From: Symsagittifera roscoffensis
Taxonomy: Eukaryota; Xenacoelomorpha; Acoela; Convolutidae
Reading direction: 5' to 3'
NCBI RefSeq assembly: GCF_963678635.1
Contig: NC_087069.1
Location: 32,451,710 to 32,515,709 of the forward strand
Length of the DNA stretch: 64,000 bases
Under the pieces are notes generated by a model. The model was given only the letters and a program-made list of their open reading frames with translations, was not told where the DNA came from and searched no databases. This document shows, one piece after another, positions 28,701 through 38,520 of the stretch. How positions within the stretch are numbered: the stretch's first letter is position 1; every line of letters starts with the position of its first letter. Position numbers and translations under genes: made by a program.

Positions 28701-31604
28701 TGGTCCTACTATAAATAAGTTGATTAAGAGTAATGAACGTAGTGAGTACTCTTATATAGGTCTTGGTGATTTTTGCGGTTTTTTAGGACAAAGTCTTAAA
28801 ATTTGTCCACGCCTAGTTTTGGTTTTTTTGCGGTTTGACGTTTGTTAAAAGGTAGGCGAACTCCACTATCGAACAGCAAAATGTAAAGGTCACGAAAAAC
28901 GTGATCAACTTCTAATTTGGAAAATGGAATTTAATTATCAGATTCCCAGCGAAATGATAGTTTTACCTATTGATCCATTTTTGTCAAATTGGGTTAGTTT
29001 CTATAAAAAAAGCGCAAATCATAAATTGTTCGTAAAATTCAAAGAGCTTCAAGGGTCTATATTTTTTCTTTAAAATTTGAAAGTTGAAGTATTTTCCAAA
29101 AAGCATTTTTTTTGTTTACTTGCGTTGATTACTCTTTTCCAACTGTCAGTTGGCTCTGTTTCTAGTTTTATCGAGGATTCTGTACTGTCACCCAACTTTC
29201 TTGGGTATACACTTACTTGGCGACCCGTCACACCAGAAAATGTCCACCTCACCTCATACGCGGATGATTTTGAACTTTTTTCATGACATTGATAACGATA
29301 ATGCAGCGTATATTTAAATTGTTACCTGCGCCACTTATTCGACTCTCTTTACCTCCAGTAATTTCACCACATTATTTTTCCAAGTTTCCAATTTCTTAAA
29401 ATCACATCGTTTTTTTCACCCTAATTTTTTTTCTACCCTAACCAGGGGCGGATCTAGGATTTTCTCGAGGGGGGGGGGGGGGGGGGGGGGCGGATTTTCA
29501 AAAAAAATTTTGACGACCTTTTTTTTTTTTAGGTCGACCAAATTGATTTTTCGAGCTCTCCCAAAGCACTGTTTTGCCCCTACTTTGGCTAAATTTTCTG
29601 CGCCGCAGGATAATTTTTGAAAAAACAGTCAAAAAAGCCGTTTTTGGGCAATTTTTGAAAAATTTTGACAAAAAAATTGCGTTTTTTTGGCGCGCGCTCC
29701 CCCTCAAAGTTAGTATATATTGGCGCCAAAGGCGCCTTTAGAAAAATTTTAGGGTCGGTCGGCCAAAAATGGATTTCTGAAAAAGTATCAAAGGGGGGAC
29801 CCTTTGGGTCGGCAGGGGGTCGAATCCCTGAGGGGGGGGGGGGGGGGAGGGCGTCCGCCCCCCCGCCCCCCCCCCCCCTAAATCCGCCCCTGACCCTAAC
29901 CCTTTTTCCTTTGATCAACTAGGCTCATAACGTGTCAGCCGATGAAAAGACTAAACTTACCAATTTTTTTTAAATGCTCCAGTAACTATTTTTTTACATC
30001 CTAAAAAACAAGACCAAGTCTTTTTTCCATTTTCAAAGTTATCCATAGGGGCGGACCAAGAATTTTCTCGAGGGTGGGCGGATTTTCAAAAAATTTCGAA
30101 TATATCCGAATAGATTTTCCGAGCTTTTCTATAACACTGTTAAGACCATATTTTGACCAAAAATTTTGCCCCGCCTCTCTCCCAACTTGGTCTGGCTACA
30201 ACCGGCTTTTAAGTACTAGCCTTTCTTGGTTCGACTGTTCTTTTTGCACAATTTTTTCCTTTGCAACCCACCCACCCACCCAAATTTCTGTTTTTCTGTC
30301 TAAAATTTTTTTCCCCGCAGTTCTACGGATTCGGCCGGTTGATATGGCTCAGTTGATTAACCTAGAGGCAGACGAGCCAAACCCGACCAAAGTAGGCTCA
30401 CTAAAAAATGATTCTTTTTTCATTTTCTTACATCCCGAATGCAAAGCGTTAAATAGCTTTTTTTAATGAAGTTCCGGTTAAATAAATTTTCCATATCATA
30501 GAACAGTTTAACGTGAAAAAAGTTTATATTGATTGTTTTCTACAACACCTGTATTGAATTACTTTACTCTCTCTTTTTTCAATGCTTCGATGGCTTCAGT
30601 GATGAACTGTGTGTGTCAGTTGATAAGTTTTATCGCTCTTACGTTCGTACCTAGCAAGCGTCTCTTGGCTTAATCTTATTTTATAGGGCATTTTGGACAA
30701 AACTAGAGACAGTTGGGCTTCAGCGCTAAAAAGTTAAAGTTTTTGGCGATTTCGTTTTCTTGGATTTAATTGGACTCTTGATGCTCCATGTTCAAAAGTA
30801 ACGAGTTCAATTTTTCGATAGACAAAGTAGGCATCTGCAAAGTCCGCGTTGTTTTTTTTTGTTTCTAGTGGCAAGGGTTCGAATGTTCTAAAATGTAAGA
30901 TTTCAAAAAAAAATTTATCGAGAATTGAGATGAATCTAATGCAAACTAATTCATTTTCACTCACTTTAACATTGTTTTTCTGCCAATTTAAGGATACATT
31001 CTGTATGAATTCATTTTCATCTGCCTATCACTTCTTGGTCATTTTAATTAAAAGGTCAAAAGTGTTTGTCCAAAGGCGCCAAACTTGATCCAATTTTTTT
31101 AATCTTAGGCGCGGTGAACGTATTTAAAATTTTTTATTTTGACGTTTTTTGGCCAAAAATTTGTGAAAGAATCACTTATTCGAAATAAGTTCGATTAAAC
31201 AAATTGTTTCTGCAATAATCATGAAAGGCAACATTCACAGCCATCAAATTCAACGAAGTGGCATGGTTGCAATAGATTTAGTGGCAAATTGAAAAAAAAT
31301 ACAAAAATGAATTGATTGTTAAAAATTGCTCGTAGAGAAATATAACAGAGCGGCTAATGAAGAATGAACTGAAAAGATACCCTATGCGTTGATTCTTACA
31401 AAGTACGACATCGCAGAGCAAGTGAACGTTCTCAAAAATGTCCTATCGTGTATTGAAGTGATCAACAGAAGAAGCAAAAGTGACGTCAGTATTGAAAGAT
31501 TCCCTTTTGTTGTCAGTTCCAAAACGGGAGAAGGAATCGATGTCCTAAAAGCGTTCATCTATTACTCATGTCTGGCGAGCAAAGAAAAAGAAGCCACAGT
31601 CTAA
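24376..31604 (+). CDS. EngB/GTPBP8-type ribosome-biogenesis GTPase, two exons
   Basis: Exon 1 (24376-24885, 170 codons) carries G1 GHSNVGKSSLLDALL, the switch I Thr (KRAGFTKSINYYS) and G3 DLPGYG. Exon 2 (31377-31604) carries G4 LTKYD and G5 SSKTGEGIDVLKAF, followed by a stop. Joining ATGAAG|GTTCAG to GAAAAG|ATACCC gives ILNVMK-IPYALILTKYD. The spacing from the G3-side helix to G4 is then the same as in E. coli YihA/EngB. The product would be 245 residues, normal for the family, and all five G motifs are present. EngB-type GTPases assist large-subunit ribosome assembly; the animal member GTPBP8 is mitochondrial, and the N-terminal 50 residues here could include a targeting region. The 6.5-kb intron is packed with transposons, the donor is weak (GTTCAG) and no pyrimidine tract precedes the acceptor, so splicing is inferred. 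A partial duplicate lies at 18367-18876. The ATG is used instead of the preceding in-frame GTG. Confidence 0.65.
26080..26275. repeat. Rearranged copy of pieces of 25590-25740
   Basis: 26084-26164 repeats ACGTTTCTCTTGTRT...TTGAGATGTGGTGSCCCCAA from 25638-25718. 26231-26267 repeats CCCCGAATGCGATTACTTCG from about 25594-25630. In the original the second piece precedes the first; here the order is reversed. The block sits inside the decayed LINE. Confidence 0.65.
27933..28472 (+). mobile_element. Hairpin-ended repeat, family F1, copy A
   Basis: It starts TTATTGTTCCGAC, directly followed by a hairpin (ACTTTCG-ATA-CGAAAGT, with outer TTCCG/CGGAA). Near the right end AGTCGGAACA is the inverse of the start. 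It is followed by another hairpin (TCAGGGC-TTC-GCCCTGA) and a short tail ending ATCAGTCTTGTT. It interrupts the decayed LINE cleanly: LINE homology stops at CAACACGG and resumes after 28472. The 540-bp length matches copy B almost exactly. No coding capacity. The layout resembles non-autonomous Helentron (rolling-circle) elements. Confidence 0.75.
28712..29145 (+). mobile_element. Hairpin-ended repeat, family F2, copy 1
   Basis: It begins near AAGAGTAATGAACGTAGTGA followed by GTACTCTTATATAGG, in which AAGAGTA and TACTCTT can pair. The interior matches 47010-47290 (GGTGATTTTT, CGCGGTTTGAC / GCGGTTTGACG, CTATCGAACAGCAAAA, CACGAAAAACGTGATC). It splits the decayed LINE upstream of its YADD block. 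The right boundary is approximate. Confidence 0.6.
29443..29892. mobile_element. Non-autonomous hAT-type element (450 bp) with 8-bp target duplication
   Basis: The element starts CAGGGGCGGATCTAGGATTT and ends AAATCCGCCCCTG. It is flanked on both sides by ACCCTAAC (29435-29442 and 29893-29900), the 8-bp duplication size of hAT elements. G and C homopolymers lie inside both ends. It has no transposase; the G-rich frames around it are compositional artefacts. Confidence 0.9.
30046..30170 (+). mobile_element. Partial copy of the same hAT-type element
   Basis: GGGGCGGACCAAGAATTTTC and CGAGGGTGGGCGGATTTTCA match the left 60 bp of the element at 29443. The similarity then fades and decayed LINE sequence resumes by about 30180. 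No right terminus is visible. Confidence 0.6.
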
Positions 31605-32105
31605 ATTCGTTGTCTGTCTGGCCAATGAGACACGAATATGCAGGATGGATATTGAAAACGAAAAGCAATGAAAAAGTACTTGAAAGAAATAGTGTTATTA
31701 TAGCAGAAGAAAATCGATTATTATAATATGATTTTTGGTCTCGATGAGTATTCTGTCATGTATTATCTAAAATTACACTTAGTTTTGAAATTAACGAGTT
31801 CAATTGTGATTACTCAACTGTCGCCTTATTCATGCTGTGTTACAGAAAACGCTAATTTTATCTTTTGTAGTCTTTCGACTGTTTCTCTGCAAATTTGTAC
31901 AAAGATTAACTTTGGTTAAATCAACTCCCTGATTGTAATAAATTAGTGCCTTGCCTTTTCTAATTACTTGGAAAGTTATCTGACCTGAACTTGACTGCTC
32001 TTTCTGTGCGAAGTTAGCGCAGTTTATTATCTAAGTTTTTGCATTAACAATTAGCCGTAAACGTTTTCAATTCATAATCAAGTATGCATTAAGTAAGGCT
32101 TTTCC
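31605..32105. other. Sequence downstream of GTPase exon 2, no further gene seen
   Basis: The stretch presumably holds the 3' untranslated region. AATAAA-like signals occur (for example AATAAATTAG at about 31938), but none can be singled out. Confidence 0.4.
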
Positions 32106-32646
32106 TTATTGTTCCGACTTTCGATACGAAAGTAACGGAATATTTGTGCTCGGGGTGGGTTTTTTTTTTCTTCAGACAAATTTCGACTTTTTAACTAGCC
32201 ATTTTTGACGGAATTTTTTTATATCATTCGAAAGGTATTGTTGTCTTGAGCTTGAATTTGAAAAGATATTTCACCTGTGATCATTTTTCGTAAAGTTATG
32301 AGGGTTAAAATATTGCCATTTTGACCAATTTAGGACAATTAACGCGCGATATCATTCGCGCTATTAACGCGTAAGCGGAGATTTAATCCGTCTTAGAAAT
32401 CGTTCCAAATTGGTTGAACGAAGCTTATTTGCCATAATTGATTTGTTACAAGGAACGAAATCTATCTTTTTGTACTTTATATGGCGTGTGGGGGGATGAT
32501 TTTCATAAAAGATTTCAAATTTTAGAGAAAAAAATTTTTCATTTTATTTTATTTCATTTAATTTTTTATGTTATTACTGCTGCTCCATAAACCTTAAACG
32601 GCAGTCGGAACATTCAGGGCTTCGCCCTGATACTAGCAGTCTTGTT
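32106..32646 (+). mobile_element. Hairpin-ended repeat, family F1, copy B
   Basis: The closest relative of copy A (541 against 540 bp), with the same start TTATTGTTCCGAC, the same left hairpin CTTTCG-ATA-CGAAAG, internal GTCGGAACA and right hairpin CAGGGC-TTC-GCCCTG. It ends TAGCAGTCTTGTT. Differences are scattered substitutions and short indels. Confidence 0.8.
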
Positions 32647-32658
32647 AATTTAAGTGTT

Positions 32659-32825
32659 CAAGTATGATAGTTGGGTCCCTAAAGTTTAGGTGGGTCGCTG
32701 AAGGATTTTGTTGTGCTTAAAGTTTTCGGAAACAGGTTCAGAATTTGTTTGCTTGTGTTTTGAAATTTTCTCAAAAATTGCTGGACCCACCGTCCATACT
32801 TTCAGGGACTCAATTATCATACTTG
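32659..32825. mobile_element. Small MITE with about 38-bp imperfect terminal inverted repeats
   Basis: The left end CAAGTATGATAGTTGGGTCC and the right end, read in reverse (CAAGTATGATAATTGAGTCC), match with few changes. The repeats continue to GGTGGGTC on both sides. It is 167 bp in total, with no ORF. The target duplication is not obvious. Confidence 0.75.
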
Positions 32826-32946
32826 TACTAATTTTATATTAAATGTTTTGTATTTTCCTTGCTTTTCCGAATTTGACTACCTCAAGAAATGGATCCAGAC
32901 GACGCCGCCTTCCAGTGGTGGATCCGACATCTTGGGCCCCACCAAG

Positions 32947-35900
32947 ATGCAAATGGCGTCAAGCCCCCCCTCCCATTGGGTCGGGAGAAGCTCCGAAGTC
33001 TCCGGGTTTTCGGTTACGGAGCGTCTGAAGCCGGCCAGGCTGCTCCGTCTGCTCATCCTTATACTACTACTCCGCTCCGGCATTAATCCAAACCCTGGTC
33101 CAGGGCCTTACTTTTGCTCCCCTTGCTCTTTCCGCATCAAACGCACCCAGCCCAGCGTCTGGTGCCACATCTGTGGTTACATTCACCTTAAATGTAGTGG
33201 TCTTACCCACCTTAACCAACACCACCTTGACTACTATTGCCCTACCTGTACCTCTACCTACATTTTACCTCCCCCAGGCACCAGGTCCTCTAACTTGACC
33301 ACCCCCAACTCCCAAACTTGTTCAACTTCCCTAACCGCCCCCCAACCCCACCTCCCTAACCCCCCTCCCCCTCCCACCCTTCCCACCTCCTCGAATAATA
33401 ATTCCTCCTCCCAAAATCGCGCAAATCGTAATCGTGTAAATAGTGTAAATAACTCAAGTTCAAACAACCATTTTAATCATACTGCTGTTAATAATGTAAA
33501 TAGTTCACCACACCCTGCCAAAGGCCTTTTAAAAATCCTTCAATTTAATTGCAACGGTATCTCCGGAAAAGCACCCGAAATTGCTGCTTTCTTATCTCAA
33601 AATCAAATTCATATTGCTGTCTTCCAAGAAACTAAATTAAGAAAGAAATCTCGAAACCCCTCACTTGGCTCACACTACACTTTAATTAGAAAAGATCGAG
33701 AAAAAGAAGGGGGCGGTCTTCTCATAGCCATACATGAGTCGATACAATACGAAGAAATAAATATTAACAACGATGGAACACTAGAGGCTATGGGCATATC
33801 AGTGGTAGCCAGTTCATCCAAGCTTCGTATTTATAATTTCTACATCCCCCCTCGCTCGAGCTGTCCCCCTGGTTACTCTGCGTCCCTTGCCGAACTACTT
33901 GAACCTGGGGACGCCTTAGTACTCGGAGATGCCAACGCACATTCACAACTATGGAACTCCAACATCGAGGAAGATCAACGCGGCTCTGTACTTAGCAATG
34001 AAATAACCGAATCCACCTTTGCTCCATTAAATGATGACACACAAACCAGAGTCCCTTTTAACTCAGAAAACCAACTCTCGTCACCAGATATTTCCCTCGC
34101 ATCCCAATCGCTCTTACTCTCCACATCATGGACCCCAATTAAATCTCTAGGATCAGATCACCTACCCATTCTTCTAGAACTACCCTTGGATGATTTTATA
34201 AATTTTTCGCCTAAAAGGACTTTTGTAAATTTTTTAAAAGCAGATTGGATCAAATTCACAGAGGAAATTGAGGAGGGTTTCTTTTCAGCGGTTCCACCTT
34301 CCGGAGTTGCCGCTGGAGAGAAATTCTTGAGGGACCTGGTGCTCAGGGCAGCACGCCACCACATCCCCGCTGGCCGTATTCGCCACTTCACTCCCTCTCT
34401 TTCCCCCGAGTCCACTGCCCTAGCCGCCGAAAGAGATTTAAGCCGAAAACAAAATCTCCCCCCAGAAGTCATATCCCAACTGAACTGTAGACTCATGAAA
34501 CAGACAGCAAAGGACAAAGAAAATAAATGGCGAGAATTCCTCCGGACTTGCGACTACCGCACTGGTGCCAGAAAGTTCTGGAAAGTGGTACGCTCCTTAA
34601 ATGGATCTAAGCCCGTGGCAGGAAGACACCCCATTACTTTTGGTTCTAAACCCATACACTCACCTCGTGATATTACCAGCTCTTTTAACAAACAATTCAC
34701 CAATGCCAGACCCCACGCCTCTGACAAACTCCTTCGTATAACGAGAAGAAAAATTGCCAAACTACCACTGTCAGACAGCCCAATTTTTACCCCTGAAAAT
34801 ACTAAACAAGCCATTGCAGACAGCAAACCATCGCGAGCGCTAGGTCCCGACGGCCTCTGTAATATACATCTTAAACATCTCGGCCCACTTGCTACTCAAT
34901 ACTTAACATACCTTTTTAATATCTCTTTGTCCGAAAACATTATCCCCCAAATTTGGAAAAATTCAAAAATTGCACCGCTTCCAAAGCCCAATAAGGATCT
35001 TAAACAATCAACATCTTACAGACCTATATCCTTACTCTGCCCAGCAGTTAAAATTCTGGAGAGGCTCGTTCACCCCATCTTTACCAAACATCTCCCCAAC
35101 GCCAAACACCAACACGGCTTCCGCCCTTTTCACTCCACCACCACAGCTCTCTCCACTCTCGAATTTTACATTTCAGACGGTTTTAACCAAAATCGCCCCC
35201 CTAAACGTACGGTACTGGCCACACTTGACTTATCTAAGGCTTTCGACATGGTGTGTCATCGCTCACTTGTGGAACTCGTTCATGACACTCCCCTCCCAAG
35301 AAGTCTAGTCCGCTGGCTAAGTAATTACCTTAATGGTCGACAGGCTGCCACCTCATTCCGTGAACACACATCCCCCCATCGAATAATCCACTGTGGCGTA
35401 CCCCAAGGTTCTGTTTTATCACCCACACTCTTCAATTTTTATGTCCATGATGCACCGCCACCTCCCGATAATGTAAACCTTGTTTCGTATGCAGACGATT
35501 TCCACCCCTTCGCAAGCAGTTCCAATATTGATATCGCCTCAAACTCCCTCAATAGCTACCTAAAAAGGCTCTACGATTTTTTCACCTCACGCAAACTAAG
35601 TTTCGCGTCCTCTAAAGGATCAGTTACACTTTTCTCCTCTTATAACAAAGAATTTAATAAAACACCTAGTGTTCTTTTAAATAACGAGGCGCTACCCCTA
35701 AACAAAAATCCAACAATCTTAGGGGTGACATTTGATCCAACACTTTGTTTTGCCACTCACTGCAAACAATCCGCTGAAAAGGCCAGACGCAGGATCGGAA
35801 TCCTGAAGGCATTAGCAGGATCAACCTGGGGTCACTCCAAAGAAACCCTCCTCCTAACTTTTAAAGCTTTAATTCGCCCCATACTTGACTATGCAGCCCC

Positions 35901-36651
35901 CGCATGGTCCCACGCATCAAGTAACACCTCCATAAATTGCCTGCAGGTTGCCCAAAACCAATCCCTTCGCGTTGTTACTGGATCAAATCTAATGAGTTCA
36001 ACTGCCCACCTGCACAGTGAATCTGAAATCCTAACGGTCAAAGACCACCATACCCTTCTGTCATCTCAATTTTTTATCTCTACCTATCGTTCCCACCATC
36101 CCATTAATTTTATACATTCACATCCCCCTCCTCCCCGTCTACTTCGCCCCTCAATTATAAGCTGCTTCAAAGAAGACATCCAGAAAATTTTAACCGACTT
36201 TTCAGTCTACGCAAACCACCCTCTAGTTCTGGACGACCGAGACGAAGTCTCCACTTTTATTTTTAACTACTACAAACCAATTTTAAAAGACAACCATACC
36301 TCCCTTGTAACCAAGTTCCTAGCCGAAACCCCTCCGTCTAAAGTTATTTGTATCCCTCCCCCAAAGATTGACCCCTCTGAAAAATCTCTCCCACGTCCCA
36401 CGCGCTGTAAGCTCTCCCAACTCCGGTCTGGCTACAGCCGGCTCCTTAACACTTACCTATCCCGCCTCGACAGCTCCATCTCCCACCTTTGCCCAACCTG
36501 TTCCCTTGCCCCCCACACAACATGTCACCTTTTCAACTGCTCCCAAAACCCCTCCCCACTCACCCCAGCAGACCTGTGGCTTCGGCCGGTAGAGGTTGCT
36601 AAGTTCCTTGACCTGGAGACAGAAGAGCCCAACCCGACCCGCGTGGGCTAA
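32947..36651 (+). CDS. LINE polyprotein: 2A-like leader, PHD finger, AP endonuclease, RT
   Basis: The frame is open from 32848, but the target-site duplication places the element start at 32891. The first in-element ATG is 32947 (MQMASSPPSH), giving 1234 residues. Residues about 31-52 are ARLLRLLILILLL followed by RSGINPNPGP, a 2A-like sequence. Residues 57-101 are a PHD-like finger, then a Pro- and Asn-rich linker. The AP endonuclease runs from about 194 to 430: FNCNGI, FQETKL, LGDANAHS, GSDHLPILLEL. The RT has IAPLPKPNKD, SYRPISLLCP, motif A DLSKAFDMV, motif B GVPQGSVLSP and motif C YADD (848-851). A C-terminal CPTC...CHLFNC knuckle precedes LTPADLWLRPVEVAKFL. All catalytic residues I can check are present, so this copy may be active. 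It would nick DNA and reverse-transcribe its RNA at the nick. A decayed relative lies at 25780-30395. Confidence 0.92.
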   Translation: MQMASSPPSHWVGRSSEVSGFSVTERLKPARLLRLLILILLLRSGINPNPGPGPYFCSPCSFRIKRTQPSVWCHICGYIHLKCSGLTHLNQHHLDYYCPTCTSTYILPPPGTRSSNLTTPNSQTCSTSLTAPQPHLPNPPPPPTLPTSSNNNSSSQNRANRNRVNSVNNSSSNNHFNHTAVNNVNSSPHPAKGLLKILQFNCNGISGKAPEIAAFLSQNQIHIAVFQETKLRKKSRNPSLGSHYTLIRKDREKEGGGLLIAIHESIQYEEININNDGTLEAMGISVVASSSKLRIYNFYIPPRSSCPPGYSASLAELLEPGDALVLGDANAHSQLWNSNIEEDQRGSVLSNEITESTFAPLNDDTQTRVPFNSENQLSSPDISLASQSLLLSTSWTPIKSLGSDHLPILLELPLDDFINFSPKRTFVNFLKADWIKFTEEIEEGFFSAVPPSGVAAGEKFLRDLVLRAARHHIPAGRIRHFTPSLSPESTALAAERDLSRKQNLPPEVISQLNCRLMKQTAKDKENKWREFLRTCDYRTGARKFWKVVRSLNGSKPVAGRHPITFGSKPIHSPRDITSSFNKQFTNARPHASDKLLRITRRKIAKLPLSDSPIFTPENTKQAIADSKPSRALGPDGLCNIHLKHLGPLATQYLTYLFNISLSENIIPQIWKNSKIAPLPKPNKDLKQSTSYRPISLLCPAVKILERLVHPIFTKHLPNAKHQHGFRPFHSTTTALSTLEFYISDGFNQNRPPKRTVLATLDLSKAFDMVCHRSLVELVHDTPLPRSLVRWLSNYLNGRQAATSFREHTSPHRIIHCGVPQGSVLSPTLFNFYVHDAPPPPDNVNLVSYADDFHPFASSSNIDIASNSLNSYLKRLYDFFTSRKLSFASSKGSVTLFSSYNKEFNKTPSVLLNNEALPLNKNPTILGVTFDPTLCFATHCKQSAEKARRRIGILKALAGSTWGHSKETLLLTFKALIRPILDYAAPAWSHASSNTSINCLQVAQNQSLRVVTGSNLMSSTAHLHSESEILTVKDHHTLLSSQFFISTYRSHHPINFIHSHPPPPRLLRPSIISCFKEDIQKILTDFSVYANHPLVLDDRDEVSTFIFNYYKPILKDNHTSLVTKFLAETPPSKVICIPPPKIDPSEKSLPRPTRCKLSQLRSGYSRLLNTYLSRLDSSISHLCPTCSLAPHTTCHLFNCSQNPSPLTPADLWLRPVEVAKFLDLETEEPNPTRVG
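33046..33102 (+). other. 2A-like ribosome-skipping motif inside the LINE ORF
   Basis: A leucine/isoleucine-rich helix is followed by SGINPNPGP (NPGP codons at 33091-33102) and immediately by GPYFCSPC of the PHD finger. Active 2A peptides have the consensus D-[VI]-E-x-N-P-G-P. Here the G, I and NPGP positions fit, but the E is replaced by N. 2A sequences at this location are known in CR1/L2/Rex1-type LINEs. Confidence 0.55.
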
Positions 36652-36677
36652 CAACAACAACAACAACCTCAAGAAAT

Positions 36678-37582
36678 CTCGTTGGGGGTCGAATGGGATA
36701 TCATATTAGAGTCCTTGCACATTGAACGTCCTTGTATTCTATAGTAGTCTGTTTTTTTACTTTATTTTAAATTTTGAAAGTTGGCATATGAGTTTGGAGG
36801 GGATTTTATTAAACCATATATAGTTTTGATTTCATTCAAGTGGATGAACTTGGACTTTGAAGTTTTACCGAAAATTCTTGAAAAGCATGCCAGAAAAAGT
36901 AGTTTTTTAAAAGTAGCGTCTTAAATGCTGATTATGATTTCCATTCCACAGATAAGGCAATAAAACTAGAATAATCAAAAACTAATGTGATTAAGGTTTT
37001 CCGTTCCAACTACAAGTTTTTTCTTATTTTGGTTTTTTGGATTTTTTATTATGTCCACATTTGATTTGCGCTCTGCAATCCAGCTAATTACGTGATAGAG
37101 CTAATCTATATTTGATTTTTCAAACGAAAGGTGTAGCAAACGTTCCCGTTGTATGCAAAAGTATGGTTCATTTAATCACAATTTTTCAAACACATTTTCA
37201 ATTTCACTTGTCACTTATGATTATTGATTTTGTACATGGCAATAAATGGTGTTCAAGAGTTTTCAATCTCAGTTCAGTTTTTCGAAAGAGGATAAATTTA
37301 TTTTGAAATTTGTTTTGGCTGTCGTTTTTATATGGCAAGTTGTGAACAGATCAGCTTACCTTGTGATAAAGCAATGTATTCCAACGCGAAGCTTTGAAAT
37401 GATTTGAATTCTTTTGGGAAGCTCGTTGAGACTCACCAGGTGAGGTTTTCAAGCAAACTTGTAATTTCAAATAATTTTTCGTTGCTTCCGGCTAGCTTTT
37501 CAAGAATTTTTATTTTGATAGCTTGCACTGATTCACAAAATTAAAGTTTTCAATCAAGATGTTCAAATACACGAAGTAAACA
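36678..37582. other. Non-coding AT-rich stretch
   Basis: No gene or element ends recognised. It follows the target duplication of the LINE and is presumably the older host sequence. Confidence 0.4.
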
Positions 37583-37810
37583 TTATTGTTCCGACCTTTC
37601 TCGTAGTAGTGAGAAAGGACATTTGTGTTGTAAAGTTTTTCGACCGATTTTTTTTCCAATGATACCTTGCGGAGAGCAAGTGTGGTATCATATAAAAGCC
37701 CATTCAGCAGTGATTCAGACTTCAAAAAACCACAAAATTATCCCAATGCCGAGAAAAAATGGAGGCTTTTGCTGTTCAGTCTCAAATTATATGAAGAGCG
37801 GATAATATTG
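37583..37810 (+). mobile_element. Hairpin-ended repeat, family F1, copy E (left end only)
   Basis: It starts TTATTGTTCCGACC followed by the hairpin CCTTTCTC-GTAGTA-GTGAGAAAGG. Its stem sequence differs from copies A-C but is still self-complementary. The interior resembles copy D (AAATCCCAGTGTCGAGAAAAA in D, AATTATCCCAATGCCGAGAAAAA here). No matching right end was found. Confidence 0.55.
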
Positions 37811-38520
37811 GCTCATTTCAGTTGAAAGATTTAAAGTTTTTTGTCTGGGCTTGTTTTTTGAAAAACTATTTTCTCTCATTATCATAGATATAGTTGTATG
37901 TATTGTTATAAAATGTCGGTATTTCTTTTTTGCGGCTTTATGTTTTCAAGTTTTTTGGCTTTGCGGTTGCTATTAAGATCTCGGCTTAGTTTCGGAAGTG
38001 TGTATAATACCCTGCATTCAGTACATATATGGCTTTCGTGGATACTATTTGGGCAGTACATGTATTTTTTCATTAAAATTTTTTCCCGAACAATTTTGGT
38101 TGATTTTCAGCTGATTAGCTGTCGGATTTAGTTATGTTGCCTTATTTACCTAATATACTGTTTCCTACAATTTCAGTTTTATTTATGAAATCGATAAGAC
38201 TTTGTTCCCAAAATTACCACTTGGAACAAAAATTTGAATAAATTGAAACCTGATTTTTTTTCGTTATAAATTTCTAAAAAGTTTTTCTAGTTCTTTTTTC
38301 AACACTAACAACATCCTAAGTCCTCTTTGATAGTTCAAGGGTGTTTGGCTGTTTTATCCTATACTTGTTCTATGGTAAGTGTTGTAGGCACATACATAAC
38401 AAAACAAATGAACAAATTTGTCAATGGTTTTCCTTTATAACTCTTCTTTATCATTTAAATAGGAAATTACTTGAGGTCAACACTAGTTAAGAGTAAGCTC
38501 GAGAGATGTATGAAGCAGGT

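Larger units (their letters stand above)
25780..30395 (+). pseudogene. Old decayed copy of the 32.9-kb LINE family, split by several insertions
   Basis: Ordered matches to the intact element at 32891-36665 are visible. 25818-26020 matches the 5' end and the NPGP-coding region. About 26815-27000 matches the endonuclease (GGAACACTAGAGG...). About 27520-27560 matches TCTGGAAAGTGGTACGC. About 27890-27932 matches ...CGCCAAACACCAACACGG. 28473-28700 matches the region just after that, about 29173-29285 holds SYADDF, and 30180-30395 matches the C-terminus and 3' end. The copy is heavily mutated. Four inserts interrupt it: 27933-28472, about 28712-29145, 29443-29892 and a partial one at 30046-30170. 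All of it lies in the presumed GTPase intron, which dates those inserts as younger than this LINE copy. Confidence 0.75.
32891..36665 (+). mobile_element. Full-length non-LTR retrotransposon with target-site duplication
   Basis: The 12-bp sequence ACCTCAAGAAAT stands at 32879-32890 and again at 36666-36677. Between them the element begins GGATCCAGACGACGCC and ends with a short (CAA)n tail after the stop codon at 36649-36651. The 56-bp leader, the single long intact ORF and the perfect duplication point to a recent insertion. Non-LTR element of I/Jockey/R1-like type by RT motifs. Confidence 0.9.

Noticed and set aside
29498-29922. Gly/Pro-rich frames on both strands
   Set aside because: They are produced by G and C homopolymers in the hAT-type element at 29443-29892; no domain motifs are present.
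37898-38131. 77-codon hydrophobic frame
   Set aside because: Phe/Leu-rich translation of AT-rich DNA, without context or motif for a membrane protein.
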